Part shown: piece by piece, positions 55,261 through 64,000 of the stretch | How positions within the stretch are numbered: position 1 is the first letter of the stretch | Layout: each line of letters opens with the position of its first letter | Source of the DNA: Streptomyces rapamycinicus NRRL 5491 | GTDB taxonomy: Bacteria; Actinomycetota; Actinomycetes; Streptomycetales; Streptomycetaceae | Direction: 5' to 3' | DNA: 64,000 bases | Assembly (NCBI RefSeq): GCF_024298965.1 | Contig: NZ_CP085193.1 | Coordinates: 4,216,001 to 4,280,000, forward strand | Translations under genes and position numbers: made by a program | Notes under the pieces: model-generated | Seen by the model: the letters and a program-made list of their open reading frames with translations, nothing else | Told to the model about the DNA's origin: nothing | Databases searched by the model: none

Positions 55261-57402
55261 TCAGTCGCCGTTGTTGCCCGGAGTGGGCGTGGTCTTGGCG
55301 ATCTGCATCAGGAACTCGGCGTTCGACTTCGTCTGCTTCATCTTGTCCAGCAGCAGCTCGATCGCCTGCTGGGAGTCGAGCGCGTGCAGCACCCGGCGCA
55401 GCTTCCAGACGATGTTCAGCTCCTCCGGCGCCAGCAGGATCTCCTCCTTGCGGGTGCTGGACGGGTCGACGTCCACCGCGGGGAAGATGCGCTTGTCGGC
55501 GAGCTTCCGGTCGAGCTTGAGCTCCATGTTGCCGGTGCCCTTGAACTCCTCGAAGATCACCTCGTCCATCCGCGAGCCGGTCTCGACCAGCGCGGTGGCC
55601 AGGATGGTCAGCGAGCCGCCGTCCTCGATGTTGCGCGCGGCACCGAAGAACTTCTTCGGCGGGTAGAGCGCGGTCGAGTCGACACCACCGGACAGGATGC
55701 GGCCGGAGGCGGGCGCCGCCAGGTTGTACGCACGGCCCAGGCGGGTGATCGAGTCCAGCAGGACGACCACGTCATGGCCCAGCTCGACCAGGCGCTTGGC
55801 CCGCTCGATCGCCAGCTCCGCGACGGTGGTGTGGTCCTCGGCCGGGCGGTCGAAGGTCGAGGAGATGACCTCGCCCTTGACCGACCGCTGCATGTCGGTG
55901 ACCTCTTCCGGCCGCTCGTCGACGAGGACGACCATCAGATGGCACTCGGGACTGTTGCGGGTGATCGCGTTGGCGATCGCCTGCATGATCATGGTCTTAC
56001 CGGTCTTCGGCGGGGCCACGATCAGACCGCGCTGGCCCTTGCCGATCGGCGCGACCAGGTCGATGATCCGGGTCGTCAGCCCGCCCGCCTCGGTCTCCAG
56101 ACGCAGCCGGTCCTGCGGGTAAAGCGGCGTCAGCTTGCCGAACTCCGGCCGCCCGCGCCCGGTTTCGGGTGCCATGCCGTTCACCGAGTCCAGCCGCACC
56201 AGCGCGTTGAACTTCTCGCGGCGCTCGCCCTCGCGCGGCTGACGGACCGCGCCGGTGACGTGGTCGCCCTTGCGCAGACCGTTCTTGCGCACCTGGGCGA
56301 GCGAGACGTACACGTCGTTCGGGCCCGGCAGGTAGCCGGAGGTCCGGATGAACGCGTAGTTGTCGAGGATGTCGAGGATGCCCGCGACGGGGATCAGCAC
56401 ATCGTCGTCGGACACCTGCGGCTCATTGCCGAAGTCGTCGCGGCCACGGCGGCCACGGCGGTCGCGGTAGCGGCCACGGCGCCCGCGGCGCCCGCCATCG
56501 AAGTCGTCGTCGCTCTCATCGGCGCGCTGCTGGCTCTGGCCGCGCCCGTCGCGCTGCTGACGGCCGCCGCCCTGCTGGCCGTCCTCGCCCTTGCCGCGGC
56601 GGTCGCCACGGTCGCCGCGGTCGCCACGGTCACCGCGGTCGCGCTGGCGGTCCCGGCGGTCGCCCTTCTGACCGCGCTCCTGGCGGTCACCGCCCCTGGC
56701 TCCCTTGCCCTCGGCGGTGTCGGCGGCGGCCTCGGCCTTCCCGTCGCCCTTGGGCTCGGTCCTGGCCTCGGTCTTCGCGGAGGCGTCGCTGCGCGCCTCC
56801 GTCTTGGTCTCGACAGCGGTGGCCGTGCCCCCGGAGTCGGGGGTGGTGGCGGGCGCGGTGGCCCGGCGGCGGCGGCGCTCACCGGCCGGCTGCTCATCGC
56901 CGGCGGGCTCACCGGGCTGGCCGGGGATCTCGATCTGCGCCTGCCCGGCGGCCTTCTCCTCGGCGTCGGCCTTGTCGGCCTTCTCCGCCTTCCCGGCGGA
57001 CTTCGAGGACTTGGCGCCGGTCTTCTCCTCCGCGTCGTCGCCCGTACGGGCCCGGGAGGTGGTGCGGCGCTTCGGCTTGGTCACCCCCTCCGCGTCGGAC
57101 GGAGTGCTCTCGGAGCCCTGGGCGGAGCCGGAGCCCGCGGCCTGCTTTTCCTTGATGACCTCGATCAGCTGGCCTTTGCGCATCCGCGCGGTGCCCTTGA
57201 TGCCAAGGCTCGAGGCGAGCTGCTGAAGCTCGGCCAGGACCATGGCGTCGAGGCCGGTGCCCGAGCGGCGTCGCCGCGGGGCAGCGCCAGTGGCAGCACC
57301 GTTGGCGGGCGCGGAAGCGTCCGTGGCGGGCGCGTTGTTGCCGACACCGCTGTCGGAGGTGCCGGAGGCGTTCACGCCCATCAGATCGGTGGTGTCGCTC
57401 AC
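55261..57402 (-). CDS. rho: Transcription termination factor Rho with Arg/Gly-rich insert
   Basis: This is a 713-residue protein. The Rho N-terminal helical domain starts at about residue 45 ([18 protein letters not shown]). A large low-complexity insert (about residues 75-300) includes an [13 protein letters not shown] run and is rich in Gln and Arg. RNA-binding and motor domains follow, with P-loop APPKTGKTM at about 463-471, [12 protein letters not shown], and [15 protein letters not shown]. The insert is typical of actinobacterial Rho and can bind RNA or phase-separate. GTG 57402 has GGAAGGA 7 nt upstream. A long leader precedes it. Confidence 0.96.
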   Translation of the reverse strand: MSDTTDLMGVNASGTSDSGVGNNAPATDASAPANGAATGAAPRRRRSGTGLDAMVLAELQQLASSLGIKGTARMRKGQLIEVIKEKQAAGSGSAQGSESTPSDAEGVTKPKRRTTSRARTGDDAEEKTGAKSSKSAGKAEKADKADAEEKAAGQAQIEIPGQPGEPAGDEQPAGERRRRRATAPATTPDSGGTATAVETKTEARSDASAKTEARTEPKGDGKAEAAADTAEGKGARGGDRQERGQKGDRRDRQRDRGDRGDRGDRGDRRGKGEDGQQGGGRQQRDGRGQSQQRADESDDDFDGGRRGRRGRYRDRRGRRGRDDFGNEPQVSDDDVLIPVAGILDILDNYAFIRTSGYLPGPNDVYVSLAQVRKNGLRKGDHVTGAVRQPREGERREKFNALVRLDSVNGMAPETGRGRPEFGKLTPLYPQDRLRLETEAGGLTTRIIDLVAPIGKGQRGLIVAPPKTGKTMIMQAIANAITRNSPECHLMVVLVDERPEEVTDMQRSVKGEVISSTFDRPAEDHTTVAELAIERAKRLVELGHDVVVLLDSITRLGRAYNLAAPASGRILSGGVDSTALYPPKKFFGAARNIEDGGSLTILATALVETGSRMDEVIFEEFKGTGNMELKLDRKLADKRIFPAVDVDPSSTRKEEILLAPEELNIVWKLRRVLHALDSQQAIELLLDKMKQTKSNAEFLMQIAKTTPTPGNNGD

Positions 57403-57803
57403 GAAGGGTCCTTCCCTGGAGCGGGCGTCGGCCTGTCTGGCTCGGCGACCGGTTGTGCTGTCCGGCTGTGGTCCTTCCGTTACGGACCGGGCCGGGGCGG
57501 TGGTCCGCCGGGTACGGCGGAGAGATCAGTTCATGGTTCCGACGCGGCGGAGGATTCACGAGAATCCGCCACGCCGATTCCGGAGCGTGCTCGATACTGC
57601 TCAGGCAGGCTGCTCAGGCAGTGTGGGAGGCTCCCGGAAGAAGGGTGGTCCCTGATGGGGACACTGAGCACCTCGCCTCCGAGTACATCCAAGAGGCGTC
57701 GAGTGCAGACTTGAGGTTAACACTACCGGATCCAACAAACATTCCCCCTCTCCAAGACCGGCTATCAAGTTTTCCCGGCTCCGGGGCGCCCCGGAGCGCG
57801 GTG
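57403..57803. other. rho leader region
   Basis: This is a 401-bp gene-free stretch between thrB and rho. It holds a SigR-like promoter candidate at 57719-57745, so the rho mRNA could have a leader of about 300 nt. A GCTCAGGCAG direct repeat (57599-57608 and 57612-57621) lies in the leader. Such a leader could allow Rho autoregulation. No coding sequence is supported. Confidence 0.5.
57719..57745 (-). promoter_or_regulatory. SigR-like promoter candidate of rho
   Basis: On the minus strand GGAAT (57745-57741) is followed after 19 nt by GTT (57721-57719). This fits GGAAT-N18/19-GTT. It is the only A/T-rich patch in the gap and faces rho. Confidence 0.5.
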
Positions 57804-58718
57804 TCAGGTGAGCGGCAGGACGCTCGCCCCCCCGGCGTCGAGAGCCAGCCGGTTGGCCGCCCACCCCTCGCCCGCCAGTCGTGCGACCTTGTCGGCCGCA
57901 CCGTCCTCGACCAGCGCGAGCACCGTGGGGCCCGCGCCGGAGATGACCGCGGGGACGCCGTCCGCCCGCAGTCGGTTCACCAGGCTCACGCTCTCGGGCA
58001 TCGCCGGAGCACGGTATTCCTGGTGCAGTCGGTCCTCCGTCGCGGCCAGCAGCAGCTCGGGACGCCTGGTCAGGGCCTCGACGAGCAGTGCGGCCCGGCC
58101 AGCGTTGACCGCGGCGTCCACATGCGGGACGGTGCGCGGCAGCAGGCCGCGGGCGGTCTCGGTGAGCACCGGCCGACCAGGGACGAAGACCACCGGAACG
58201 ATGGAATCCGCAGGGTCCATCCTGATCGCCCGGGCGGATCCCGCGTCCGTCCAGGCCAGGGTGAAGCCGCCGAGCAGACAGGCCGCGACATTGTCGGGAT
58301 GGCCCTCGATCTCGGTGGCCAGCTCCAGCATCGCCGCGTCGTCGAGCCGCTCGGCGCCGCCTATGGTCACCGCGCGGGCGGCGACGATCCCGGCGCAGAT
58401 GGCGGCGGAGGAGGAGCCCAGGCCCCGGCCGTGCGGAATGCGGTTGGCGCAGACCAGCTCCAGGCCGCGGGGCTGTCCGCCCAGCAGGTCGAAGGCGGTG
58501 CGCAGGGAGCGTACGAGCAGATGGTTCTCGTCACGCGGGAGCGACTCCGCGCCCTCACCGGCGATGTCGACGTGAAGACCGGAGTCGGCCACCCGGACCA
58601 CCACGTCGTCGTAGAGGCCCAGGGCCAGGCCGAGGGCGTCGAAGCCAGGACCGAGATTGGCGCTCGAGGCGGGGACGCGCACTCGGACGGCGGCGGCGCG
58701 GAACGCTGGACCGGCCAT
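57804..58718 (-). CDS. thrB: Homoserine kinase
   Basis: This 304-residue GHMP kinase has motif 1 PASSANLGPGFDALGLAL, the ATP loop PHGRGLGSSSAA (about residues 96-107), and motif 3 ISGAGPTVLALV (near 265). It phosphorylates L-homoserine before threonine synthase. ATG 58718 is used because the upstream in-frame ATGs extend into repeats. It is separated from thrC by 631 bp of repeat-rich DNA. Confidence 0.95.
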   Translation of the reverse strand: MAGPAFRAAAVRVRVPASSANLGPGFDALGLALGLYDDVVVRVADSGLHVDIAGEGAESLPRDENHLLVRSLRTAFDLLGGQPRGLELVCANRIPHGRGLGSSSAAICAGIVAARAVTIGGAERLDDAAMLELATEIEGHPDNVAACLLGGFTLAWTDAGSARAIRMDPADSIVPVVFVPGRPVLTETARGLLPRTVPHVDAAVNAGRAALLVEALTRRPELLLAATEDRLHQEYRAPAMPESVSLVNRLRADGVPAVISGAGPTVLALVEDGAADKVARLAGEGWAANRLALDAGGASVLPLT

Positions 58719-59349
58719 CGCTCGATGACTCTCCTTGTGGTTACGTGCGATTGCTCGAAGAGGTACGGAACACCGCGAGGGCCGTGACAAGTACGGCGAC
58801 GCCGCGCAGAGGCGAGTGCTCTGCGTCGGGGCGGATTCAGTACAGCCTATCGAAGGAAGGTTCTGTGGCGACATAGGGCGCACGGGAGGCGCACGATGCG
58901 TGTCGCGCTCCCTGCCATCGCCCGCGACCACTCTACTGGAGCCCTCCGCGCGCCCTCGCGCTGCTCTGCCACCACTTGAGTGGATCTTTAGAAAAGCCAC
59001 GGAGGGGGCCCGGCGGGCGGGGGTCGACATGAGCGCGGAAGGGCCCGGCGAGCCGGGGTCCACAAGGGCCTGGAGAGGCCCGGCGAGCCGGGTCGGCGTG
59101 GGCACGGAGGGGCCTGGTGGGCCGGGGTCTGCATGGGGCCCGGAGGGGCCCGGCGAGCCGCGCCCGACGGCCCGCCGAAAACCCCATCGCACCAGGTTCC
59201 GGCCCTGGTCAGAGCCGGGTCGCCCCGTATCGGACCGGCCCGGCCCGAGGCACACCGTGCCGTACCGGGGCGCGCCGTATCGGACCGGCCCGGCCCGAGG
59301 CACACCGTGCCTTATCGGACCGGCCCGCTCCGGGTCGCGTCGCGCGGGG
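58719..59349. repeat. Repeat-filled thrC-thrB gap
   Basis: This 631-bp gene-free stretch separates two genes of the threonine pathway. At 59005-59165 about five degenerate units of roughly 35 nt (GGCCCGGCGAGCCGGGGTC type) lie in tandem. At 59225-59311 a 37-nt sequence beginning CCGTATCGGACCGGCCC occurs twice with a 50-bp period, with a third partial copy at 59312. The thrB promoter may lie near 58740-58860. Confidence 0.75.
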
Positions 59350-60468
59350 TCAGGCCAGCCCGAGCCGTACGGCCGCGGCGTCCGCGTCGACCGGGACCAC
59401 GACCGGCTGCGGCGCACCCGCCACCGCCCAGTCCGGGTCCTTGAGCCCGTTCCCGGTCACCGTGCAGACGATGCGCTGGCCCGGGTCGACCAGCCCCTGT
59501 TCGGCGGCCTTCAGCAGACCCGCCACGCTCGCCGCGGAGGCGGGCTCGACGAAAACGCCCTCCTGTGCGGCGAGCAGCCGGTAGGCGGCGAGGATCTGAC
59601 GGTCGGTCACCTCGTCGATGAGGCCGCCGGACTCGTCGCGCGCCTGCTCGGCGAAGGTCCACGAGGCGGGGTTGCCGATGCGGATGGCGGTGGCGATGGT
59701 GCTCGGCTCCTTGACCGGCTCACCACGCACGATCGGCGCCGCGCCGGACGCCTGGAAGCCCCACATCCGGGGCGTACGGGAGGCGTGCGGCCCGCTGTCG
59801 GCGAACGGCGCCGCGTACTCCGTGTAGCCCTTCCAGTAGGCCGTGATGTTGCCCGCGTTGCCGACCGGCAGCACATGGATGTCGGGCGCGTCCCCGAGCA
59901 TGTCCACGATCTCGAAGGCGGCGGTCTTCTGTCCCTCGATCCGGGCCGGGTTGACCGAATTGACCAGCGCCACCGGGTACTTCTCCGACAGCCCGCGCGC
60001 CAGCGTCAGACAGTCGTCGAAGTTGCCGTCGACCTGGAGGATCTTCGCGCCGTGGACGAGGGCCTGGCCCATCTTGCCGAGCGCGATCTTCCCCTGCGGG
60101 ACCAGCACCGCGCAGACCATCCCGGCCCGTACGGCGTACGCCGCCGCCGACGCCGAGGTGTTGCCGGTGGAGGCGCAGATGACGGCCTTGGCACCGGCCT
60201 CCTTGGCCACGCTGATGGCCATCGTCATCCCGCGGTCCTTGAACGACCCGGTGGGGTTGGCGCCCTCGACCTTGAGGTGGACCTCGCAGCCGGTGCGCTC
60301 GGAGAGCACCTGCGCGGGAACCAGCGGCGTACCGCCCTCGCGCAGGGTGACGACGGGGGTGGTCCCGCTGACCGGGAGGCGGTCGCGGTACTCCTCGATG
60401 ATGCCCCGCCAGCCGTGCCACTGGCGGGTGCCGGACATTCGAGGCCCGGCGTCGGCGATTGCGTTCAT
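59350..60468 (-). CDS. thrC: Threonine synthase
   Basis: This 372-residue PLP enzyme has Lys77 in [29 protein letters not shown], and [10 protein letters not shown]. It is of the short class, without the long N-terminal domain of the E. coli form. It converts O-phosphohomoserine to threonine. It lies 125 bp after hom on the same strand. The gap has CGCCCTCTACT repeats (60581-60605 region). Confidence 0.96.
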   Translation of the reverse strand: MNAIADAGPRMSGTRQWHGWRGIIEEYRDRLPVSGTTPVVTLREGGTPLVPAQVLSERTGCEVHLKVEGANPTGSFKDRGMTMAISVAKEAGAKAVICASTGNTSASAAAYAVRAGMVCAVLVPQGKIALGKMGQALVHGAKILQVDGNFDDCLTLARGLSEKYPVALVNSVNPARIEGQKTAAFEIVDMLGDAPDIHVLPVGNAGNITAYWKGYTEYAAPFADSGPHASRTPRMWGFQASGAAPIVRGEPVKEPSTIATAIRIGNPASWTFAEQARDESGGLIDEVTDRQILAAYRLLAAQEGVFVEPASAASVAGLLKAAEQGLVDPGQRIVCTVTGNGLKDPDWAVAGAPQPVVVPVDADAAAVRLGLA

Positions 60469-60593
60469 GATTTCCCTTACTCTCCGCTCACCCTCTGTTC
60501 GGCCTGAGCGCGGCCACTACCCGGCCTCTGCTCGCCCGCCGCTCGGTCACGACTCGTCCTCCACTCGGTCTCGACCCGCCCTCTACTCGCCCT

Positions 60594-61886
60594 CTACTCG
60601 CCCTCGACCCGCATGATGCTCGCGACATCGCGGACGGTGTCGAGCCGGCGGAGCGCCTCCACGGTCGCCGACAGCGCGGCGTCGCTCGCCCGGTGGGTCA
60701 CGGCGACGAGGGACGCCTCGCCGTCCTTCCCCTGCTGGCGGACGGTATCGATGGACACGCCGTGCTCGGCGAAGACTGTGGCGACCTGCGCCAGAACTCC
60801 CGGTTTGTCGGCGACGTCCAGGCTGATGTGGTATCGAGTGATCACATCGCCCATGGGGCTCACCGGGAGCCGGCTGTAGGCGGACTCCCCGGGTCCGGTG
60901 GCGCCCGCCAGCTTGTTGCGGCAGGCGGCGACGAGGTCACCGAGGACGGCCGAGGCGGTCGGCGAACCGCCCGCGCCCGGGCCGTAGAACATCAGCTTCC
61001 CCGCGGCGTCGGCCTCCACGAAGACCGCGTTGTACGCCTCGCGGACCGAGGCCAGGGGGTGGCTCAGCGGAATCATCGCCGGGTGCACCCGCGCGGTGAC
61101 CGACCGGCCGTCGGCGGCCCGCTCACAGATCGCGAGCAGCTTGACCGTGCAGCCCATGCGCTTGGCGGAGGCGATGTCGGCGGCGGTCACCTCGGTGAGG
61201 CCCTCGCGGTGCACATCGTCGAGGGTGACCCGGGTGTGGAAGGCGATCCCGGCGAGGATCGCGGCCTTCGCGGCGGCGTCGAAGCCCTCGACGTCGGCGG
61301 TCGGGTCGGCCTCGGCGTAGCCCAGGGCCGTGGCCTCGTCCAGCGCCTCGCTGTAACCGGCGCCGCTTCCGTCCATCCGGTCGAGGATGAAGTTGGTGGT
61401 GCCGTTGACGATGCCGAGGACGCGGTTGACCTTGTCGCCCGCGAGCGACTCGCGCAGCGGCCGCACCAGCGGGATCGCCCCCGCGACCGCGGCCTCGTAG
61501 TAGAGATCCGCACCGCGCTGCTCGGCCGCGGCGTGCAGCGCCGCGCCGTCCTGGGCGACCAGCGCCTTGTTCGCGGACACCACGCTCGAGCCGTGGTCGA
61601 AGGCGGTGGTGATGAGGGTGCGGGCGGGCTCGATCCCGCCGATGACCTCGACCACCACATCGATGTCCCCGCGTTTGACCAGGGCCGTGGCGTCGGTGGT
61701 CACCAGCTCCGCCGGCACCCCCTCCCGGACCCGGCCGGGGCGGCGCACGGCGATCCCGGCCAGCTCGACCGGGGCCCCGATGCGCGCCGCGAGGTCGTCC
61801 GCCTGCGTCGTCATGATGCGCGCCACCTCTGAGCCGACCACTCCACAGCCCAGCAGCGCCACTTTCAGCGGACGCGTACGCATCAT
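60594..61886 (-). CDS. hom: Homoserine dehydrogenase
   Basis: This 430-residue protein has an NAD(P) fold VALLGCGVVGSEVA (near the start), catalytic core segments GGIEPARTLI and GTTNFILDRM, and a C-terminal ACT domain (VADKPGVLAQVATVFAEHGV) for threonine feedback control. ATG 61886 (MMRTRPLK) is preferred with GAGG upstream; ATG 61907 would add seven residues. A 16-bp tandem repeat lies just upstream. Confidence 0.95.
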   Translation of the reverse strand: MMRTRPLKVALLGCGVVGSEVARIMTTQADDLAARIGAPVELAGIAVRRPGRVREGVPAELVTTDATALVKRGDIDVVVEVIGGIEPARTLITTAFDHGSSVVSANKALVAQDGAALHAAAEQRGADLYYEAAVAGAIPLVRPLRESLAGDKVNRVLGIVNGTTNFILDRMDGSGAGYSEALDEATALGYAEADPTADVEGFDAAAKAAILAGIAFHTRVTLDDVHREGLTEVTAADIASAKRMGCTVKLLAICERAADGRSVTARVHPAMIPLSHPLASVREAYNAVFVEADAAGKLMFYGPGAGGSPTASAVLGDLVAACRNKLAGATGPGESAYSRLPVSPMGDVITRYHISLDVADKPGVLAQVATVFAEHGVSIDTVRQQGKDGEASLVAVTHRASDAALSATVEALRRLDTVRDVASIMRVEGE

Positions 61887-61907
61887 CCGACCTCGTTTCT
61901 CATCCAT

Positions 61908-61939
61908 CGCGTTAATGCATCAGCGCGTTAGTGCACCAG
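61908..61939. repeat. Two 16-bp tandem repeats before hom
   Basis: CGCGTTAATGCATCAG (61908-61923) and CGCGTTAGTGCACCAG (61924-61939) differ at two bases. They lie 22-53 bp upstream of the hom start and are A/T-rich compared with the flanks. They could be an operator in the hom promoter or leader. A GGGCGCCGCGGAC repeat also lies at about 62018-62052. Confidence 0.7.
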
Positions 61940-62078
61940 TCTCATGCACTGGACGGGATTTTCTGTCCCGGGTCCAGTATCCGAGATCCATTTCTCGCTA
62001 GCCGATTCCCACCGGCGGGGCGCCGCGGACGGGCGCCGCGGACGGGCGCCAGGGGCGGGCCCCGCCAACGGATCCTCG

Positions 62079-63479
62079 CTAGCCGACATCGAGCCGCAGC
62101 AGATCTTCCTCCGTCTCCCGCCGGACGATCTCGCGCGCCTGCCCGTCCCGTACGGCGACGACGGGCGGCCGGAGCGCGTGGTTGTAGTTGCTCGCCATCG
62201 AGCGGCAGTACGCGCCGGTGGCGGGAACGGCGATCAGATCGCCGGGCGCCAGATCGGCGGGCAGGAAGGCGTCACGTACGACGATGTCGCCGGACTCACA
62301 GTGCTTGCCGACGACGCGGGAGAGCATCGGCTCGGCGGTGGAGGCGCGGGAGACCAGCGCCACCGAGTACTCGGCGTCGTAGAGCGCGGTACGGATGTTG
62401 TCGGACATCCCGCCGTCGACACTGACGTACGTCCGCAGCCCCGGCAGCTCCTTGACCGTGCCCACCTCGTACAGCGTGAACGCGGTCGGCCCGACGATCG
62501 CCCGCCCCGGCTCGACCGACAGCCGCGGCACCGCGAGCCCGGCCGTGTCGCACTCCCGGTGCACGATGTCGCGCAGCGCCTTGGCGATCTCCTGCGGCTC
62601 GCGCGGGTCGTCCTCCGAGGTGTACGCGATGCCGAGACCGCCGCCCAGGTCGATCTCGGGCAGCTCGACACCGTGCTCGTCCCGGATCTCCTTCAGCAGC
62701 CCCACGACCCGGTGCGCCGCGACCTCGAACCCGGACGTGTCGAAGATCTGCGACCCGATGTGCGAGTGAATGCCGATGAGCTCGAGCCCATCGAGCTTGA
62801 GCGCCCGCCGCACGGCCTCGGCGGCCTGCCCGCCCGCGAGCGGAATGCCGAACTTCTGGTCCTCGTGGGCGGTCGCGATGAACTCGTGGGTATGCGCCTC
62901 CACACCCACGGTGATCCGGATCTGCACCCGCTGCCGCCTGCCGAGCCGCTGGGCGATGTGCGCGACCCGCACGATCTCCTGGAACGAGTCGAGCACGATC
63001 CGCCCGACACCCTCCTCGACCGCCCGCTCGATCTCGGCGGTGGACTTGTTGTTCCCGTGCAACGCGATCCGCTCGGCGGGCATCCCGGCGGCGAGCGCGG
63101 TGGCCAGCTCCCCGGCGGAGCACACATCGAGGTTGAGCCCCTCCTCGTTCAGCCAGCGCACGACGGCGCGGGAGAGGAACGCCTTCCCGGCGTAGAACAC
63201 GTCGGCGTCCTCCCCTTGCTCCTGGAACGCCTCGTGCCAGGCCCGGCAGCGGGCCCGGAAGTCGGCCTCGTCGAGGAAGTACGCGGGCGTCCCGAACTCC
63301 TCCGCGAGCGTCTTGACGTCGATCCCGCCGACGGTCACGACGCCATCGGCGTTCCGGCTGACCGTACGGGACCACACGCGCGGATCGAGCTGATTGAGAT
63401 CGGCGGGCGGCGCGGCGTAGTGCCCCTCGGGGAGGACATCGGCGTGGCGGGGCCCGGCGGGATGGGCGGAACGGCTCAT
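62079..63479 (-). CDS. lysA: Diaminopimelate decarboxylase
   Basis: This 466-residue fold-type III PLP enzyme has Lys99 (DVFYAGKAF), the glycine loop [12 protein letters not shown], and HCESGD with the C-terminal catalytic Cys. It makes L-lysine from meso-DAP. It is slightly longer than E. coli LysA (420), with an extra N-terminal 40 residues typical of actinobacteria. It lies upstream of hom and next to an ArgS-type gene. Confidence 0.95.
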   Translation of the reverse strand: MSRSAHPAGPRHADVLPEGHYAAPPADLNQLDPRVWSRTVSRNADGVVTVGGIDVKTLAEEFGTPAYFLDEADFRARCRAWHEAFQEQGEDADVFYAGKAFLSRAVVRWLNEEGLNLDVCSAGELATALAAGMPAERIALHGNNKSTAEIERAVEEGVGRIVLDSFQEIVRVAHIAQRLGRRQRVQIRITVGVEAHTHEFIATAHEDQKFGIPLAGGQAAEAVRRALKLDGLELIGIHSHIGSQIFDTSGFEVAAHRVVGLLKEIRDEHGVELPEIDLGGGLGIAYTSEDDPREPQEIAKALRDIVHRECDTAGLAVPRLSVEPGRAIVGPTAFTLYEVGTVKELPGLRTYVSVDGGMSDNIRTALYDAEYSVALVSRASTAEPMLSRVVGKHCESGDIVVRDAFLPADLAPGDLIAVPATGAYCRSMASNYNHALRPPVVAVRDGQAREIVRRETEEDLLRLDVG

Positions 63480-63499
63480 GCTGTCTCTGCTGTCTCTCT

Positions 63500-63534
63500 C
63501 AAGGACTTACCAAGGTCTTACACAAGGTCTTACA
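63500..63534. repeat. Short tandem repeat at lysA/ArgS-type junction
   Basis: CAAGGACTTAC, CAAGGTCTTACA and CAAGGTCTTACA lie in a row at 63500, 63511 and 63523. The last copy overlaps the stop of the upstream ArgS-type gene. It lies within the 50-bp gap before lysA. A further AGAGACAGC repeat sits directly before the lysA ATG in minus sense. Confidence 0.65.
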
Positions 63535-64000
63535 GATGTTCGGGTGCGCTGATGCCGAGCAGACGCAGGCCGCCGGCGAGCACCACCCCGGTGGCATCGG
63601 CAAGGGCCAGCCGGGAACGGTGGGCGGCCGAGGGTTTGAGCTGGTGGGAGGGCAGGACCGGGCAGTCGTCAGAAAACCGGTCATGGAACCGGAAGAAGGC
63701 ATCGGCGACAGCGACAAGATGCCGCGCGAGCTGGTCGGGCGCACGGTGCCGGGCGGCGGCCTCGATGGTGCGGGGATGATCGGCGAGGAGGGCGAGAAGG
63801 CCGATCTCGGCGGGGTGGTCGTAAACCCCGGCCCCGGACTCGGGCGCGATGCCGAGCTGGCTGGCGTTCCGCATCAGGGCGCGGGTGCGGGCGTGAGCGT
63901 ACTGAACCCGGAAGAGAGGGTTGCCCTCGCGCTGCGAGAGAAGCCGAGAGGGGGCGAGATCAGGCAGATCGTGCCCGGCGGACCGAAGCAACGCCCAACG
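63530..64000 (-). CDS. ArgS-type protein, C-terminal part (DALR anticodon-binding domain)
   Basis: This partial gene gives 156 residues and runs off the right edge. It matches the DALR domain of arginyl-tRNA synthetase: GNPLFRVQYAHARTRALMRN, HRAPDQLARHLVAVADAFFRFHD, and the C-terminal ATGVVLAGGLRLLGISAPEHL. Adjacent lysA is the classical actinobacterial partner of argS. Streptomyces also encode an ArgS-related anticodon-binding protein (NrtL) here, without the catalytic core. The N-terminal half needed to tell them apart is outside the window. Confidence 0.8.
   Translation of the reverse strand, partial: RWALLRSAGHDLPDLAPSRLLSQREGNPLFRVQYAHARTRALMRNASQLGIAPESGAGVYDHPAEIGLLALLADHPRTIEAAARHRAPDQLARHLVAVADAFFRFHDRFSDDCPVLPSHQLKPSAAHRSRLALADATGVVLAGGLRLLGISAPEHL

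Noticed and set aside
55021..57714. Plus-strand open frame opposite rho
   Set aside because: Its Leu/Val/Ala/Gly composition reflects the Arg/Gly-rich insert of rho read on the other strand.
57804..59417. Much longer version of thrB starting near 59417
   Set aside because: The extension translates tandem repeats into Gly/Pro/Arg; the GHMP homology begins at 58718.

Overview
This is a high-GC, chromosomal Streptomyces segment. The evidence is the strong third-position G/C bias, the scy/filP polar cytoskeleton pair, nucS, DUF3817 and DUF2550 membrane proteins, a zinc-type L31, a Rho with a long Arg/Gly-rich insert, and the gene order itself. That order matches what I remember of the S. coelicolor region around SCO5352-SCO5419, which is core chromosome rather than an island. 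I see no rRNA, tRNA, CRISPR array, prophage, transposase or origin.

Region 1 (1-15.6 kb) mixes regulators, transporters and cobalamin-linked acyl-CoA metabolism. It holds a thioredoxin-fold co-chaperone (partial), a TetR regulator with a perfect palindromic operator, icmA (isobutyryl-CoA mutase large subunit), a MarR regulator, an MFS transporter divergent from an ArsR-type regulator that carries a TTA codon, a thiamine-binding-family protein, three overlapping AIM24-family genes followed by a MarR regulator, an OmpR-type two-component system divergent from a PepSY-like secreted protein, meaB, a thiolase and methylmalonyl-CoA epimerase.

Region 2 (15.7-21 kb) encodes the coiled-coil cytoskeletal proteins Scy (1342 residues) and FilP (312 residues), which work with DivIVA at hyphal tips.

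Region 3 (21-38.6 kb) holds a gamma-glutamylcyclotransferase-like protein, two ABC-2 exporters, an LLM oxidoreductase, the mismatch endonuclease NucS with its divergent neighbour, a large membrane-anchored P-loop ATPase next to a STAS protein, 3-hydroxybutyryl-CoA dehydrogenase, a PduO-type cobalamin adenosyltransferase, and a NarL-type two-component system. The adenosyltransferase makes the adenosylcobalamin that IcmA and other mutases need, and MeaB is their G-protein chaperone.

Region 4 (38-49.5 kb) is the F1Fo ATP synthase operon in the order atpI-B-E-F-H-A-G-D-C on the minus strand. Upstream of it are a WecA/MraY-family glycosyl-phosphate transferase and a serine hydroxymethyltransferase homologue.

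Region 5 (49.5-64 kb), all on the minus strand, holds a low-molecular-weight phosphatase homologue that lacks its catalytic cysteine, sua5, prmC, prfA, rpmE, an LCP-family protein, rho, thrB, thrC, hom, lysA and the C-terminal part of an ArgS-type protein. Both rpmE and rho have upstream sequences matching the thiol-stress SigR consensus.

Several intergenic spaces carry related GC-rich repeats: about 51-bp units at 27.7 kb and 50-bp units at 49.7 kb. One 31-nt hairpin element is present as two identical copies, one inside the MFS coding sequence and one nested in a 49.7-kb repeat unit. Most genes are recognisable core functions. The best leads are the AIM24 triple operon, the Cys-to-Ser phosphatase, the Tyr-Tyr to His-His SHMT homologue, the ATPase/STAS pair, and repeat elements that have entered coding sequences.
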